Shown here piece by piece: positions 1 to 12,534 of a stretch of DNA of 64,000 bases. The DNA comes from Archegozetes longisetosus (lineage: Eukaryota > Arthropoda > Arachnida > Sarcoptiformes > Trhypochthoniidae). The DNA is taken from NCBI GenBank assembly GCA_018873245.2, contig JAEMBT020000006.1, positions 11,163,855 through 11,227,854 of the forward strand, in the 5' to 3' direction. The stretch's first letter is position 1. Each line of letters opens with the position of its first letter. A model generated the notes under the pieces. It was not told where the DNA came from. It searched no databases and worked only from the letters and a program-made list of their open reading frames with translations. Position numbers and translations under genes: made by a program.

Positions 1-969
1 CAGTATCACAAATATGAAAATGAAATTACTCATCACCCAGGGAGAGTATCGTGGTATAGTAAGTGGAATAATAACGATGACTTTAGTTATGTCAAATTTC
101 CAGTTGAAGTGGATGATATTAAATAGTTTTGTAAAAAAATAATATATCAATAAACTTATATTTTGTTAATGGAAAAAGCATACAGCCACTTTTAACTTGT
201 TCACAAATTGAAGAGAAATCTGATCATGTAAATCTGCTTTTATTAGAAGATGAAGATAAGAGGCATTACATTAACATAGATGATCTATCAAAATTAGTAA
301 GAGATCAATTAACGAAACATGAACATCATCATTTTATATGTGAAAGATTTCTCTGTCACACAAAAAGCATAGAAGTGTTCAGAAGACATCAAACTCTATG
401 TGATAATTATTTTGACAATGAGGAAGCTATTTCTATTCTTCCTAAATTTAAGGATAATATTTTAAAGTTTAAGAATATTCATAAAACTAATGGATCCCTT
501 AGTGTATTACACTGATTTAGAAGCTGTATTAAGAAATTTAGATCATTAAAGATTGAAAGCACAACATGAGGCGAGTGCTTATAGCTGTCCTTAGGACTAA
601 GCAGGTTCTATAACAACTTTTAAAAATATACAGGTACTTCAGCTCTTATGAAGTTATATGAGTTGCTTCTCGAACGCTTAGAAAAATTTAAGAAACCACA
701 ATTTAATAGGATAACTTATTAAAGCTTAAAAATCCGAAAAGTGTCACTTCTTGCTGATATAAAGGTTAGAGATCATTGTCATATTACTGGAAAGTTTAGA
801 GGAGCAGCTCATCAATCATGCAACTTTAATATTAGAATCTTATTAAAGATGTCAGTCTTTTCCCACAACGGGAGTGGTTACGACTTTAACCACTTCATAA
901 AAAAGCTTTACATGATAAATAGTGACCTTAAAATTACATCTCAAACTGAAGAGAGGTCTTTTTCAGTTG

Positions 970-2718
970 GAGAAGAGCGATACAGGGAGTCCAAATATTT
1001 GAAATAAGCTATTGTGCACCTATATATTATTAATCAGCATAACTTAGGGAATAAAAAAGTTGCTGACTCCGCCTCCCTAGGATCGACTTGAAACCACGTC
1101 CATCAAAAAAATTTTTAGCCACACCCACAAAGAATATTTCATTTTGACATACAGATTAAACATATAACACTTACGTTAAAATTCACTTAAGAAACGGAGC
1201 TATAATAGCTCAAAGTTTGATTTTGCAACTTTTTAAAAATTAATATCTCAAGAGGGGTAAATATGGTGGGGGTTTAACTAAGATGTTTTAAATATCATTA
1301 ACTATAATATTGTGAGATCGAAAACAGTTTACAAGAATTTGATCTCACAATAGTCTATATTTAGGAAAATAAACAGAACATAAAGAGTTCTGTGAAGAGA
1401 ATCCTAAATTGTGGGTCAGCCGCGATGATGACCCCAATAATGGGTCAGTGTTTAAAATTGGGCAATAGGGCAATTATCGAGTACGCGTTGGTCAGGTAGT
1501 GATCAACATTGATTCTTATGGAAAATTCCACTAATTTTTGTAAACAACTTTCTGTCCGTATATAAGGAGTGACAAAATAGTCACTCTTCACTTCCCGAAC
1601 AATCGTGAAAGTTGTCTCTTAACATTGTTCAAAATTCTCTACTTATAACTTTTAATCTTTGTGTATAAAGTATTTTTGTCTTAAATAAAATTACTAATAC
1701 CTAAAAAGTGGTTTAGTTCATTTCGTCGAACATAAGAAAACTTCTAAACGAAATGTTGTGTTACAATATACTACAAAATCAAGATCATACATGGTCGACA
1801 ACATTTGTTAGTCTATAAATTTTGACATTATTATTTTTTGAAAATATTTAATGTAATTAAATAATTTAACAACTTCAATAATTAACAATTGTCACTTATT
1901 AGATTTATAATTTATGACTTGTGATTATATTGAACTTGTCTCATATCGCTGCTTCTTTAGATCTCGATGTATAAGCTTACAATATTTATATAAATGATTT
2001 CAATTGTAATTTTAAATTATAAAACCTCAATATTATATATTGATTGTGTAGATTTTAGGGCAATTTAAAGAGGACTTTAAATTCTTAGTAACTCTTGATT
2101 AACCTGTAATAAATTTAATTTCGTTGAATTTTGATGCATATCACATCAAGAATTTCAAATCCTTTTTGAATTGCCCTCTAATTTACACAACAAATTAATG
2201 ATATCAAGATTTTATAAGTTGAAATATATAAATGACATAATTTATGTATTTAGAGTAAACTTATACATGAAGTTAGAAAGAAGCATAAATGAGACAAGTT
2301 CCGATTATATATTATTATCACACTGAAATGTTGTCAACTTTGTATTACCTTGATTTTGTAGTATATTATAGTTTACGATATTTAAAAGGTCTTAGTTAAA
2401 CCCCACCATATTTATCCCTCCCATTCTTGAGATATTAATTTTTAAAAAGTAGCGAAATCAAACTTGAGTAATTATAGCTTCGTCTCTTAGGTGAATTTTA
2501 ACATATGTATTATATACGTTGAATCTGTATGTCCTAAGAATTAAAATGAAACATTTTTTGTGGGCATGGCTAAAATTGTTTTGGTAGGCGCGGTTTCAAG
2601 TCGAGCCTAGAGGAGCGGAGCCAGTAACTTTTTTATTCCATTAAGTTATGCTAATTAATAATGTATAGATGTACAATAGCTTATTTCAAAAATTTGGACT
2701 CCCGAATCGTCCCTTCTA
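970..2718. mobile_element. Large foldback element inserted in the Polinton polymerase
   Basis: The sequence from about 970 inwards returns as its reverse complement up to about 2718, with near-continuous pairing. For example, GACTCCGCCTCCCTAGG near 1065 pairs with CCTAGAGGAGCGGAGCC near 2607, and the region 1915-2060 pairs with 2160-2320. The only large asymmetry is the solo LTR in the left arm. The centre lies near 2100. No transposase is visible, so it is a non-autonomous element with arms of about 600 bp. The family is uncertain; long arms suit Mutator-like or foldback elements. Confidence 0.8.
1311..1765. mobile_element. Solo LTR of a retrotransposon
   Basis: A 455 bp block beginning TGTGAGATCG and ending TGTTACA, flanked by ATAT on both sides (1307-1310 and 1766-1769). 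The opposite arm of the foldback element, near 2350-2380, preserves the uninterrupted site with one ATAT, so the boundaries are exact. Inside are a TATA-like CCGTATATAAGG near 1557 and an AATAAA near 1684, in the order expected of an LTR. There is no internal retrotransposon sequence. Gypsy or BEL origin cannot be decided. Confidence 0.8.
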
Positions 2719-3135
2719 ACCGTACTTTTGTATTATTGTTAAACTCGAAGGAACTAATATTCAATTTGAATTCAAAGACGCATTTAAATTCCTGATGAAA
2801 TCAATTGATAAATCAGCTAAGGTGCTATATGATAAAGATAATGCTGGAAATGAAAATTTCAAAAAACTTAACCTCTTACTTTCATGATACGATTGAAAGC
2901 AATCTAGGTTACACTATCTCAAATGAAATATTAGAGTTACTAATACGAGAGGATGTATTTGCTTATTCTTATCTTGATAATTTTGATAAGTTGAAATCTA
3001 CGGAGTAACCAAACTAAGAATCTTTCTACGATAGTATTAAAGATAAAAACATTGAATTGATAGAACGCGAAAGAGGAAAGAAATTATGGGATTACTTTAA
3101 CTGTAAGAGTTTCGAAAAATATATAGAATTATATA

Positions 3136-3980
3136 CCACTGGACAAAACTAACTTGGAAATTTTTAACATACTATAACTTTTGAGTGAATATTCTAAATT
3201 TAATGGTTTTAAAAGCATTTTAATTTAGAATTTTATAAATCTTATATAAGCAATTATTGTATTATAAATTTGCTTCAAATTTCATTAAAATGTGATAAAC
3301 CATTTAAAAGTTATAGCTATTCATATAAATTTCCAAGTTAGTTTTGTCCATTTTTGTATGTTATACATACTTATAAATGGATTTACTACTGCTTAGCTTA
3401 ATAAAGCAGTGAATGCTAAAGAAGTTTTTTTCATTGACCAGAACTTTAATTATGCTATGCATTTGATGTACAGTAAATAAAACAAAATCAATAACCAAAA
3501 TGGAAAAACCTAGACTAACAATCACTACTTGTCAGCCTATTATAGGGTGCACATCAACTCATGTCCTTCTTTCGCATGATTAGAAAGCGTTGCATCAAAC
3601 TAGTGCCATGTCATATGTGCTTACAAGTCAGTTAATTATGCCTTATATCCAAATTAGAAAATGTTTTCTCTTCATGCAACCATTATGTGAATAAGAAATT
3701 ATTATGCCGAACATGTTAGCTATGTATGCATTTTATGCGAGTATAAATACAAAAATGGACAAAACTAACTTGGAAATTTATATGAATAGCTATAAGTTTT
3801 GAATGGTTTATCGCATTTTAATGAAATTTGAAGCAAAATTAAGCAAATTTATAATACAATAATTGCTTATTTTAGATTTATAAAATTCTAAATTAAAATG
3901 CTTTTTAAACCTTTAAATTTAGAATATTCACTCAAAAGTTATAGTATGTTAAAAATTTCCAAGTTAGTTTTGTCCAGTGG
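3136..3980. mobile_element. Composite inverted element: two MITEs facing each other
   Basis: The ends read CCACTGGACAAAAC and GTTTTGTCCAGTGG with TATA next to each. The arms are 3136-3357 and 3748-3980. Each arm is itself bounded by GGACAAAACTAACTTGG and its reverse complement, so each looks like a ~215 bp MITE. Between them is about 390 bp with no coding sequence. The polymerase reading frame before (KYIELY) and after (ESFREL) matches once the element is ignored, which shows it is a later insertion at TA. Confidence 0.8.
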
Positions 3981-4438
3981 TGTATATAACTCGTAGTGTT
4001 TAGACACTAACTGATTGTTTTGAATCATTTAGGGAATTATCATTAAAATATTATGGTTTAGATACAGCTCATTATATCTCAATTCCTGGGCTATCTTATG
4101 ATGCAATGCTAAAATACGCGCAATTGAATTGGAATTACTAGTAGATGAAGATATGTTATTGATAATGGAAGGAATTTGAGATGAATTTTCTTGCACCATG
4201 AAACGATATGTTGAAGCAAATAATAAGTATATGATAAACTATGATCCAATAAAAGAATCATCATTTCTTGTTCCTGTCGATTCTAACAATTTATATAGTG
4301 ATGCAATACTCTTAAACTACCTTGTAAGTCATTTATGTCAGTGACAGCCAACCTTTCACTTATTATGGGCAAAAAATTTTACTTTTGAGCCATTGGGCCT
4401 GTAAGGAATAATGACAAAACTAATTTAACACATAACTT

Positions 4439-5211
4439 GAAAGGAGAAGAAGTAACTTGGTGTTGTGATTGAGCGGGGCGATCTGAGGCCATCAATATAT
4501 CCTTTAGTGGTCTCATATTATAGCCAAATATAAATGATAAATTATGTATTATCTAGGAGCTAATCAATTTTGTGAATTTTTTTTATAATGGAACCTATGG
4601 AGGAATTGGAGTTTTCAAAAAATCTTTTGACCCCCTGTAGCATTCAATATTTCGATAACATTTAATTTTTTTGTTACAGTTTGTACCTTTATTGAACTAT
4701 CGTATACATTTATATTGTTTTATAAAATTAACTATAAATAACTTGATAGTAATTATTTAAAAATAATGCAAGTTCATTTTATATTTCAATTAACATAAAG
4801 TTATTTGGCTCTTAAAAGATTTCTAAATGATTTCTCTCAAAAATGTTTAAAAACCATTACTGCCCTTTGAATTTTATTAGAATATACGATGAGTTTGCAT
4901 TGTCAGTTCGTTGTGTTAAAGGTTGAATCCCAACATGAAACTTTCCCAAAAATTAACTTTAATCACTCACCCTCATATGTTAGAAGTTTTATCGAAATAT
5001 TGAATGCTACAGGGGGTCAAATAATTTTTTGAAAACTTCAATTCCTCCATAGGCTCCATTATAGAAAATTCACAAAATTGATTATCTCCTAGACAATAGA
5101 TAATTTATAATTTATATTTGGCTATAATATGAGACCACTAAAGGGGGATGTATTGATGGCTTCAGATCGCCCCGCCCACTCACAACACCAAGTTCCCCCT
5201 TCTCCTTTACT
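4439..5211. mobile_element. Foldback element nested in the hAT transposon
   Basis: The arms at about 4439-4660 and 4985-5211 are inverted copies. AAGGAGAAG and AACTTGGTGTTGTGA near the left end, GGGGCGATCTGA, and GACCCCCTGTAGCATTC near 4620 all reappear reversed near 5200, 5170 and 5020. The middle 325 bp is unique and non-coding. It lies between the hAT left terminus and the 3' end of the transposase remnant, so it entered the hAT element. Confidence 0.8.
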
Positions 5212-5231
5212 GAAATAAAGATCTTATTTAT

Positions 5232-6911
5232 TTAAGCATTTAGATGCTTGACATTGCTTTTAGCAATAATTACATCAGTATTAGTTTTTAATATTTTGCA
5301 TTCATTATTTTCATTCGATCGTTGATATGATTATCAGAGATTCGGTTTGTTAGTCTTGTTTTATTAATTTTCATTGAAGAGAATAACTGTTCGCACGTAT
5401 AAGTGCTTCCGAACATAAAAATGATCTATTCTGCATTTTGGAGATTCGTCAACTTTGATATCAAAGGGTAAACTGAACAACTCGAATATAAATTTTGATT
5501 ATTAAAGTCAGCGAATTTATTTTCAAACTGTAATTTGAGATTTTAAAGTAATATTTGAAATTGAATTATAGTTGAAAGTTGTATTCGTAAATTGATTGTG
5601 AACTTGAAGATAAATGAAATATACAAAGTTTTTCGAACTGATCTGGTTTCCCTATAACTGAAGCTTCACTTGAAATGCGAGTAAGTGGCTATACATCTTT
5701 GTCACCAATTGATCCGTTCCATGTAATTTAAGATTTAACTCAGTCAGATAGCTTGTGATATCTACTAAAAATGCAAGATCAAGTATGAAAATATGATCAG
5801 AAAGTTCTTCAATTTATCTATCGTTGTTAATCATGAAAATGTTGACTTTTTCTCTTAGCTCAAAAAATCTCAATAAGTCTTTCCACGACTTAGCCATCGA
5901 ATTTTACTGTAATAAAGCAGATCTCCATAGTCAGCATCAATCTCCGAAAGAAATGCCTTGAATTGTCTATTTGATAGAGAGTTTGTCAGTTTTGACTACT
6001 ATTCTCATAACATTCGATAGTTCAGCATATTGTGAGTACAATGCCTGTTGATGGATAATACAATGATAATTAATTGATTTCAACTTCTCTTTAACTAGTT
6101 CAATCAGTCCAATATTTTTGCCTATCATAGCCGGTGCCTCATCTGTCGTTACTGAAATAAATCCATTCAATGATATTCCAAAATTCTCAAGAGTTTGTGT
6201 CAGTTTATTAAAATCATCTATACCTTATGTAGCTTGATGAATAGGCACAAGTTTGAGCAATTCTTCATATATCTCAAAATCATTATTGACTCCTCGTATA
6301 AATATTTGCCAATTGTGGGGTATCAGTGCAATCAATGCTCTCATCTAATGTCAATGAATAGAAAGCAAAACTTTGCGAAACATTAACTAACTGTTGAGAA
6401 ATATTTCCAGACATTTCTTCTATTCCTCTTGTAACAGTTTGCGTTGAAAGGCTTATATTTGCAAACAAAATTTCCTTCTCAGGACACAATAATTCAGCTG
6501 ATTTCAAAATACATTCTCTTACAAACACTCCTTCAATAAAAGATTTTGAATGTTTGGCGATCATTTAGGAAAGAATATAACTGATATTGACCGATTCTTC
6601 ATTCAGTTGTCTGTGTTTGGAGAACACATTTTGTTATGTTTTAAGTGACTTTTTAAATTCAGACAATTTGTCTTCTCTTTGTTTCCCAGTTATTTCTTCA
6701 TATATCATATTAAACTCTGATTCAGTTTGTTGCGAATGTGTTTTGTAATGTCTTTGAATGTTATGCTCCTTAATCACAGCTATGATTGCATCACAGATCA
6801 GGAACATAGGCTTACCACTTTGGTCAATAAAAAAGTACTTGAATCTCCATTCATTATTAAAACACAATTCTCAGAATCAGTTTTTCTAATTTTACTATTT
6901 TTAGAGCTCAT
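5232..6911 (-). pseudogene. hAT transposase (ZBED5/GTF2IRD2-type), broken
   Basis: Read leftwards from the ATG at 6911: MSSKNSKIRKTDSE, then after a frameshift NNEWRFKYFF and a BED-like CDAIIAVIKEHNIQRHY (6634-6870). Next are ISQQLVNVSQSF and SLTLDESIDCTDT (6283-6564), then SVTTDEAPAMIGK and CIIHQQALYSQ (5967-6170), and GDLLYYSKIRWLSRGK (~5880-5955). DLAFLVDITSYLTELNLKL lies near 5690-5790. The C-terminal dimerisation part has STYTCEQLFSSMKINKTR and RISDNHINDRM (~5320-5400). The last residues HLNA precede TAA at ~5232. The order and spacing follow the family over nearly its whole length, but stops and frameshifts leave it inactive. Confidence 0.85.
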
Positions 6912-7279
6912 TTTCCAATATTGACAATACAGTTCAATTAAAATGGGTTATTGACAATGAACTTTCCATTGACTAGAATACATAATCAAAAACAAATAAT
7001 TAATTCAGTTTTTACGTATTTTTCATATATATATATAGTCAACAGTTTTAAAGAATAAATGATATACCATCAACACCTCTCTCAAAAACATAATGACTAA
7101 AATTTGACACCAATTAGACTACTTTAGTTTCAATATGAATCTTTTGAATTTTTCTAAAAAGTGATTTGAATTCTCAATTAAAGGGCTAAAAGTATTGAAG
7201 CTATCTGGTGTGTAAAAAGGCCAGAAAAAGTCAACCCACGGGCCGAATCCAGCCCGCGACCGCGGGTTGGCGATCACTG

Positions 7280-7989
7280 GTATAGGGAAAGCTATGCAGG
7301 GTTTGAAAATCTGTTGTCAAGATCAAGAGTTTGCCATAATCCGAAAACATTACAATTAAAGGACTCAAGGTTAGTCGGAGCACAAGAAAACATTTGCTAA
7401 AATCGAAAACTGCTATTATGAGGAGTGCCAAAATTGGGAGTATATTGTAACTAAATTCTATTAAAATTTATTAGTTTGTTTAAAATGTTTAAAAATAGCG
7501 CTTTCATATCACTAGCGAACCGAATCGAAAAAAGAAAAGCGCGTTAACCTAAGATGAAGCTTAAACATGCAATCACTAATATGAAGAAATAAATATTTAA
7601 AAACAATTCTAGACTTGACCTTGCCAAGCTAAAAAGTGATGCAAATAAATATAGACTAAAATTGGAGAAATTCCGGAACCTACGTATAAGCTGTCAATTT
7701 GTAAATACTTTTTCAAATCAAGGAAAAAGTAGTCATCTTTCAAAATAGTGCGAATTGCTATATCATCTTAACCAGACTTTTCAAATATCCTATATTTTCC
7801 ATTAATTAACCGAAGTAAAATCTAATGAAACGAAAATACAAAATGTACAACAATTGCCTAAATAAGTTTTTTACTATTATAGTCAAACTCATTATTTTGA
7901 TTTCAGTATTCTTTTTTCTAGTTTGCTTTTGAAATGAGAGAAAGTAAAGATCAAACTTTAAATTCGATATTGAGCCAACAGACGGCTAT
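7280..7989. other. No gene recognised
   Basis: The right flank of the hAT element. Short stop-free stretches in several frames resemble no family I know, and continuation of the Polinton polymerase is not visible here. Confidence 0.5.
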
Positions 7990-7997
7990 GTTTAATG

Positions 7998-8448
7998 TAG
8001 TGATGCTTCGCTTTCAAGTTTTTAATTTCGATTGTATTTCGATTTCACTTATAGTATCTTCATTTGATTATATTTCGATTTTAATTTCTTACTAGGATAT
8101 TAAAAAAATTTCAATAAAAAAATTAGTAATTATTGATTAAAGTATTTTTCAATACAGGCTTTTATAATGAGAAATGTTTAGAAGTTCAAGATTTTTAAGC
8201 AAGCTATTTAAAAAGTTGAGCGTTAAGATATTCAGCATTAGTATTCAAGACACAATCGTTTCTAATCTATTTTCACTCAAACGATTTTGACATCCAATGC
8301 AACCATTACAGTATTTAATTCTATTCATTTCGCTTTTTAAAATCAATTTAGATTCTGTTTCATTTCTATTGTATTTCAATTTCTATTAATCGAAATTATT
8401 TCTTATCTTTTAATTTCAATTTCGCTTTCGAAAGGCGAAACATCACTG
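7998..8448. mobile_element. hAT-type MITE with 8 bp target duplication
   Basis: The ends are TAGTGATGCTTCGC (7998) and, on the opposite strand, CAGTGATGTTTCGCC (8448). The flanks GTTTAATG (7990-7997) and GTTTAATA (8449-8456) match at 7 of 8 positions, as expected for hAT. The interior is AT-rich with several TTTCGATT-like sub-repeats and no coding capacity. Confidence 0.75.
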
Positions 8449-8456
8449 GTTTAATA

Positions 8457-9655
8457 AATATGGTATCTATCATTTATTCGGCAACGCTTCTATATTTCTA
8501 TGATAAACTATGCTTACAGTTTGTGGCTATAAACATTGGTAGACAGAAACGTGCCCAGGTAAATTTTAACCTTCGGAACTCGAGTTCGAACTCACCAAAT
8601 TTTTTATGCTCTGACTCACGCTTACACTCGGACTAGGGATACCGAGCGTTTAGCATTGTCACTTTCTTATATTCAGTCAATCAAACAATAAAAATAAATC
8701 TGAAATAGCAAAATCTTTTAAAAATGAGTTAATCACAAATGAAGCCAAGAGATATTTTAAATTATGATTTAGTCAACAAAGGTAGAACGCAATACTAACG
8801 ATAATACTAAATATGTCATTTTATTTGAATTAAAATACTTGACTTGAGAAAATTTTTACGAAATAGATTTAACTGTTTAGATTGTTGATCGTATGCTATT
8901 TACGAATAATACAATCTGAATGTTTCTATAGAAATCTTAGGCATTTATTAAATTGTATCTCAATTCCGGAACTTGAAACTTAACTCTACCTCCCTCGCAT
9001 ACACACATGCACACACAAGTTTATCATGTATGTTCCGGTTGAAAACAATATTAACATGCTCGGAGAAAAATTCGCATAAAATTAACTTACATATAATATA
9101 TAGATTATTTTACAAAAGATCTGAGTACGATATCTAATTGCGTAGTTACCAAGATAGCAGAACAATATTTATTACAATTTTCTGTAAACAAAGTACAACG
9201 AACGGAATCCAAGTACTGTGAATTTTTTTAAAGACAGAACGTATCACAACAGCTGTGTATTATATAATAATTCGAGTGAAAAATAACGAACAACTGAGAA
9301 AAAACATGATGGCGGTCGAAAACTTAACAAATTAAATAAAAGGGAAAGTAGAAAAACAGATTGAAAAAATGTTAACGCAACTTTTTGAAAGCTATATAAA
9401 ATTGGAAACTAAATATTTGCGATAGAACTTCTAAAAGTTACTTAGTTAAATATGAAATCAAAAATTTCTAAAGAAAAACTGCTCCAAAACGTAATCAAAA
9501 TCAAGAACTAAAGCAAACAAAGTGTCTAAATAAAGAATGGGTGCATTTAGGCTATCACTAACAACGCATTATTGAAGATGACAACATTTATTTCATAGTT
9601 GATGATTCAATTGATTGCAGTAGTGATTCATATTCGCTCATCCATCTTTTAAAGC
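8457..9655. other. No gene recognised
   Basis: AT-rich sequence with frequent stops in all frames; a short CA-rich stretch lies near 9000. Nothing further supported. Confidence 0.5.
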
Positions 9656-9738
9656 TTAATCAGTTGAATGGTTGATCAGAAAAATAAAAAAAGGAACGAG
9701 GAAATCATCAGAAAGCTATTTCCAAAGTCTGTTATCAG

Positions 9739-10492
9739 TAGGGTTGTTTATCATAAAACATTTGTTTTAAAACAATAATTAAAACAGCGTTTTAAAATGT
9801 TTTATAGCATTTGAAAATGATTTTAAACATTTTTATTTATTGATATTTTAAAACAGTGTTTTAAAACGTTTTATAACATTTGAGAATAATTTAAAATTAT
9901 CATTGATGTCTTTAAACGATTTTTTTCATAAAGTTTCAAACCTTTAGAACCCTTTATTGAAAAACTTCAGCAGAATGAAAAGCAAGAAAACTGTTATAAA
10001 ACTTTTTACATTTGAAAGTTATTATCCTGAAACATTATATTTAGCATTAACTCAAAGTTAGTTCAATACTAAAATGTCTAATTGAAGTATCAAACGCGGT
10101 CGACCACAGTGTCCGTGAACAGAGATTTTGTCCACACTATAGATAATGAGAGTTAAATGTGATTTGTATTTGAAAAACTAGATCAATGCAACAAATCGTA
10201 TAAAATCGCATTTGATTTCATGCATTCAATATACAGAAAATATTAAATGATTAATTGCTGAAGAAAACTCAAGAATGATATTAAGACGTTACTAAATCTA
10301 AAATCTGATCGTTCCCTGAACTTTATGATGATTATTAATTCATGTTTTTTCCTAAAATATTGACAAAACTTTGAATAAAAACATTCTTTATGTTTAAATC
10401 AAGATTAATAATTTAACTGCTATTCAAATCGTTTAAAACATTATCAAACTATTTTAGAACATTTTGAAAAACTTTTGATTTCCGCCAGCCAA
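9739..10492. mobile_element. Insertion nested in the left repeat copy, hAT-like
   Basis: The inverted copy near 13195-13215 lacks this 754 bp block, so it is an insertion. TTATCAG sits on both sides (9732-9738 and 10494-10500), extended to GTTATCAG/TTTATCAG, an 8 bp duplication with one mismatch. The 5' end reads TAGGGTTGTTTATC. The interior has two diverged copies of a TTTTAAAAC-rich unit (9770-9870) and no coding sequence. Confidence 0.6.
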
Positions 10493-12159
10493 TTTATCAG
10501 GTACTAAAGCTCGAATACTGAGTGCTATAGATAACGGACCACTATCAGCAATTAACTAAACTAAAATTATTCTATATAAAATATCTTTTGTTTTCGTTCA
10601 TCAATTAAAAAGTTATAAACAGTCGGCTTTTGTGCATATTTTTTATCCGAATATAAGAGAAATAGCAGCCGAGTTTGTGCGGTGATTTTAGAGAGTATAG
10701 AATTTCTATTTAGTTTATTTATATCTTTACACCCACTACATCATCCCCCTAAAAGCTCTGCACGCTCTACAAATACAACTATTGATTAGAGACAAACGCT
10801 AGATATAAATTTACATAAATAGCTACTGACTTTAAAAAGGTACTATTTTAATATTTGCATAATGCAGTAGCTAAATGACGCCAATGATATTAAAAACCAA
10901 TTTCTGTTCTATTTATAAGCAATTTATAGACATAATAATCTGTCTAATCCCATTAAGGAAAACAATCAAAATGTTCATCTCTCAAGCAGAGCGAATCAAA
11001 AATGGTTGCTAAACGTACACAGACATTATTTTTACGAGTAGTCCGTCTATCACCACTTTTGAATTTTCAACTAAATTACGTGAATTTACTTGATGACCAT
11101 CGATTCATTTTTATCTGTCTCCTTTTTTGATGAGATTTGTTGGCAATCACATTGAGAGTGAAAATAATATTTGAATTCAAGCATATATATGAAAGCCTAT
11201 TTGATGACTGTTTTGCTCAATATTGAATTCAAATGAGAAACAAACTTGACTGAGTTTATGTTTGGACGAATAGATTTTCATAATGTATGTCTATAATTAG
11301 CGTCAAACCGAAAATATTGATCGAAATCCCTTTGTTCGAACCAGAAGTCGATCTCTCAGTTTTATTTTCTTTCAGAAAATTATTGAAAAAATTTCAGAGT
11401 CAGATGACAATCCATTTTTTATATATTCTTCTATTTCCTTATAGATGAGTAAGAGATATCAGTCGTTTCTATGCCAAAAATTGCAATGAACTATAAGAAA
11501 TTGCTTTGAGATTATTTAAATTGAGAAAACCTATTTCATTATAAGAGAAAATTGATTCATTCATTATTGAAACGGTTTTTAAGATTAAAAGAGTATAAAA
11601 CAAAGCAAGTAAGATTCAAATATTGATTTTCATAAAAAAAAAATCTTTACGTAGGATAAGTTTAATATAAAAGAACGATTAGAAAGCAAGTTTGTATACC
11701 GTCACTGTTCTGCTGACAGTTGATGATAAACAAAACATTTTCTCATCAGTGAATGGATCGACAATAGATGAAGATAGGTTGCGAGTTCAGCTCAATATTC
11801 ATTGAGCTAATAAGACCTTAGAGCTAATACCCTAATTGGTAACCGCTGTTTCTTTTTTATTCGCCATAGAAACAGCTACACGTGTCTTACGTGTAACTCC
11901 TTTTTTATTAACGCTCAATGTATTTTCTTTTCATTATTGTGTATGAGATGTAGTCCTATAAACTTACTGACATTCACAAAGCTTTATTAAATACTCCTTA
12001 ATTAGTAACTTATTTCAATAATCAACACAAGCGCCTGCAACGCAATGTTCAAAGAAGTTGGCAAAATGAATAAAACAACTTTTGTTTGGAATATTTGCAA
12101 TAATTCAAGGCATTCATGAAATGGTATTTTGTTAACTTAATAAACGACTAAAGAAAGTA

Positions 12160-12534
12160 CAATCGGACAAAAAAGTATACGTGAAATGAGCTTTCGCGCC
12201 TAACGTACTTGGGGATCATTTTAATATTCAAGTAATTAAGATTTTGACAACTTTTATAAACTTATGTCTGACTTATGGCAAAACAAAATAACGAGCTTTT
12301 GCGTGCATTAAACGTTTTGCTGATAAAAAGTTCATAAACAACGCTTGTAAACAAATTTTCCTTAAAGATATTTAAAGATAAACTTCAGATTTTATGGCTC
12401 ATTATAAGAAACAATAGTTATTACAATGATATCACTTTATTATTTATTCATCTTTCGCTTATTTGGTTCATCTCTTATTGGCTTTGATTGTTTTTAAGAG
12501 CACACACTTTGACGTATACTTTGTTGTCCGATTG
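12160..12534. mobile_element. MITE family A copy 1 (TA-flanked)
   Basis: The 375 bp element begins CAATCGGACAA and ends TTGTCCGATTG, with TA at 12158-12159 and 12535-12536, as in Tc1/mariner-type insertions. Inner blocks such as TTATGGCAAAACA and CTTATTTGGTTCAT recur in the copy at 38404-39372. Confidence 0.75.

Larger units (their letters stand above)
1..4335 (+). pseudogene. polB: Polinton/Maverick protein-primed family B DNA polymerase, fragmented
   Basis: Collinear pieces of a Polinton DNA polymerase B run left to right in several frames. An N-terminal part at ~200-540 has HHHFICERFLC and spaced Cys/His. At ~640-1000 come an ELLLERLEKF segment, the motif KVRDHCHITGKFRGAAH, then SHNGSGYDFNHFIKKL. 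At ~2740-3140 come FKDAFKFLM, KNLTSYF and FNCKSFEKYIELY. At ~4020-4320 comes ESFRELSLKYYGLDTAHY, then GLSYDAMLKY, and NNKYM followed by LYSDAILLNYL. In intact elements this enzyme copies the transposon DNA. Here stops and frameshifts are frequent, two large inserts interrupt it, and the palm motifs beyond LYSDA are missing where the hAT transposon begins. The element continues past the left edge of the window. Confidence 0.85.
4339..7279 (-). mobile_element. hAT transposon, nearly full length
   Basis: The left end is CAGTGACAGCCAACC at 4339, and the right end, read on the minus strand from 7279, is CAGTGATCGCCAACC. Both are hAT-type inverted termini. The interior carries a hAT transposase remnant on the minus strand and a nested foldback element. 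The flanking 8-mers (ATTTATGT on the left, GTATAGGG on the right) do not match well, so the target duplication has decayed or one end is slightly misplaced. Confidence 0.75.

Noticed and set aside
3136..3980. Possible hairpin regulatory RNA
   Set aside because: Paired MITE structure and restored polymerase frame explain the inverted repeat; no evidence of transcription.
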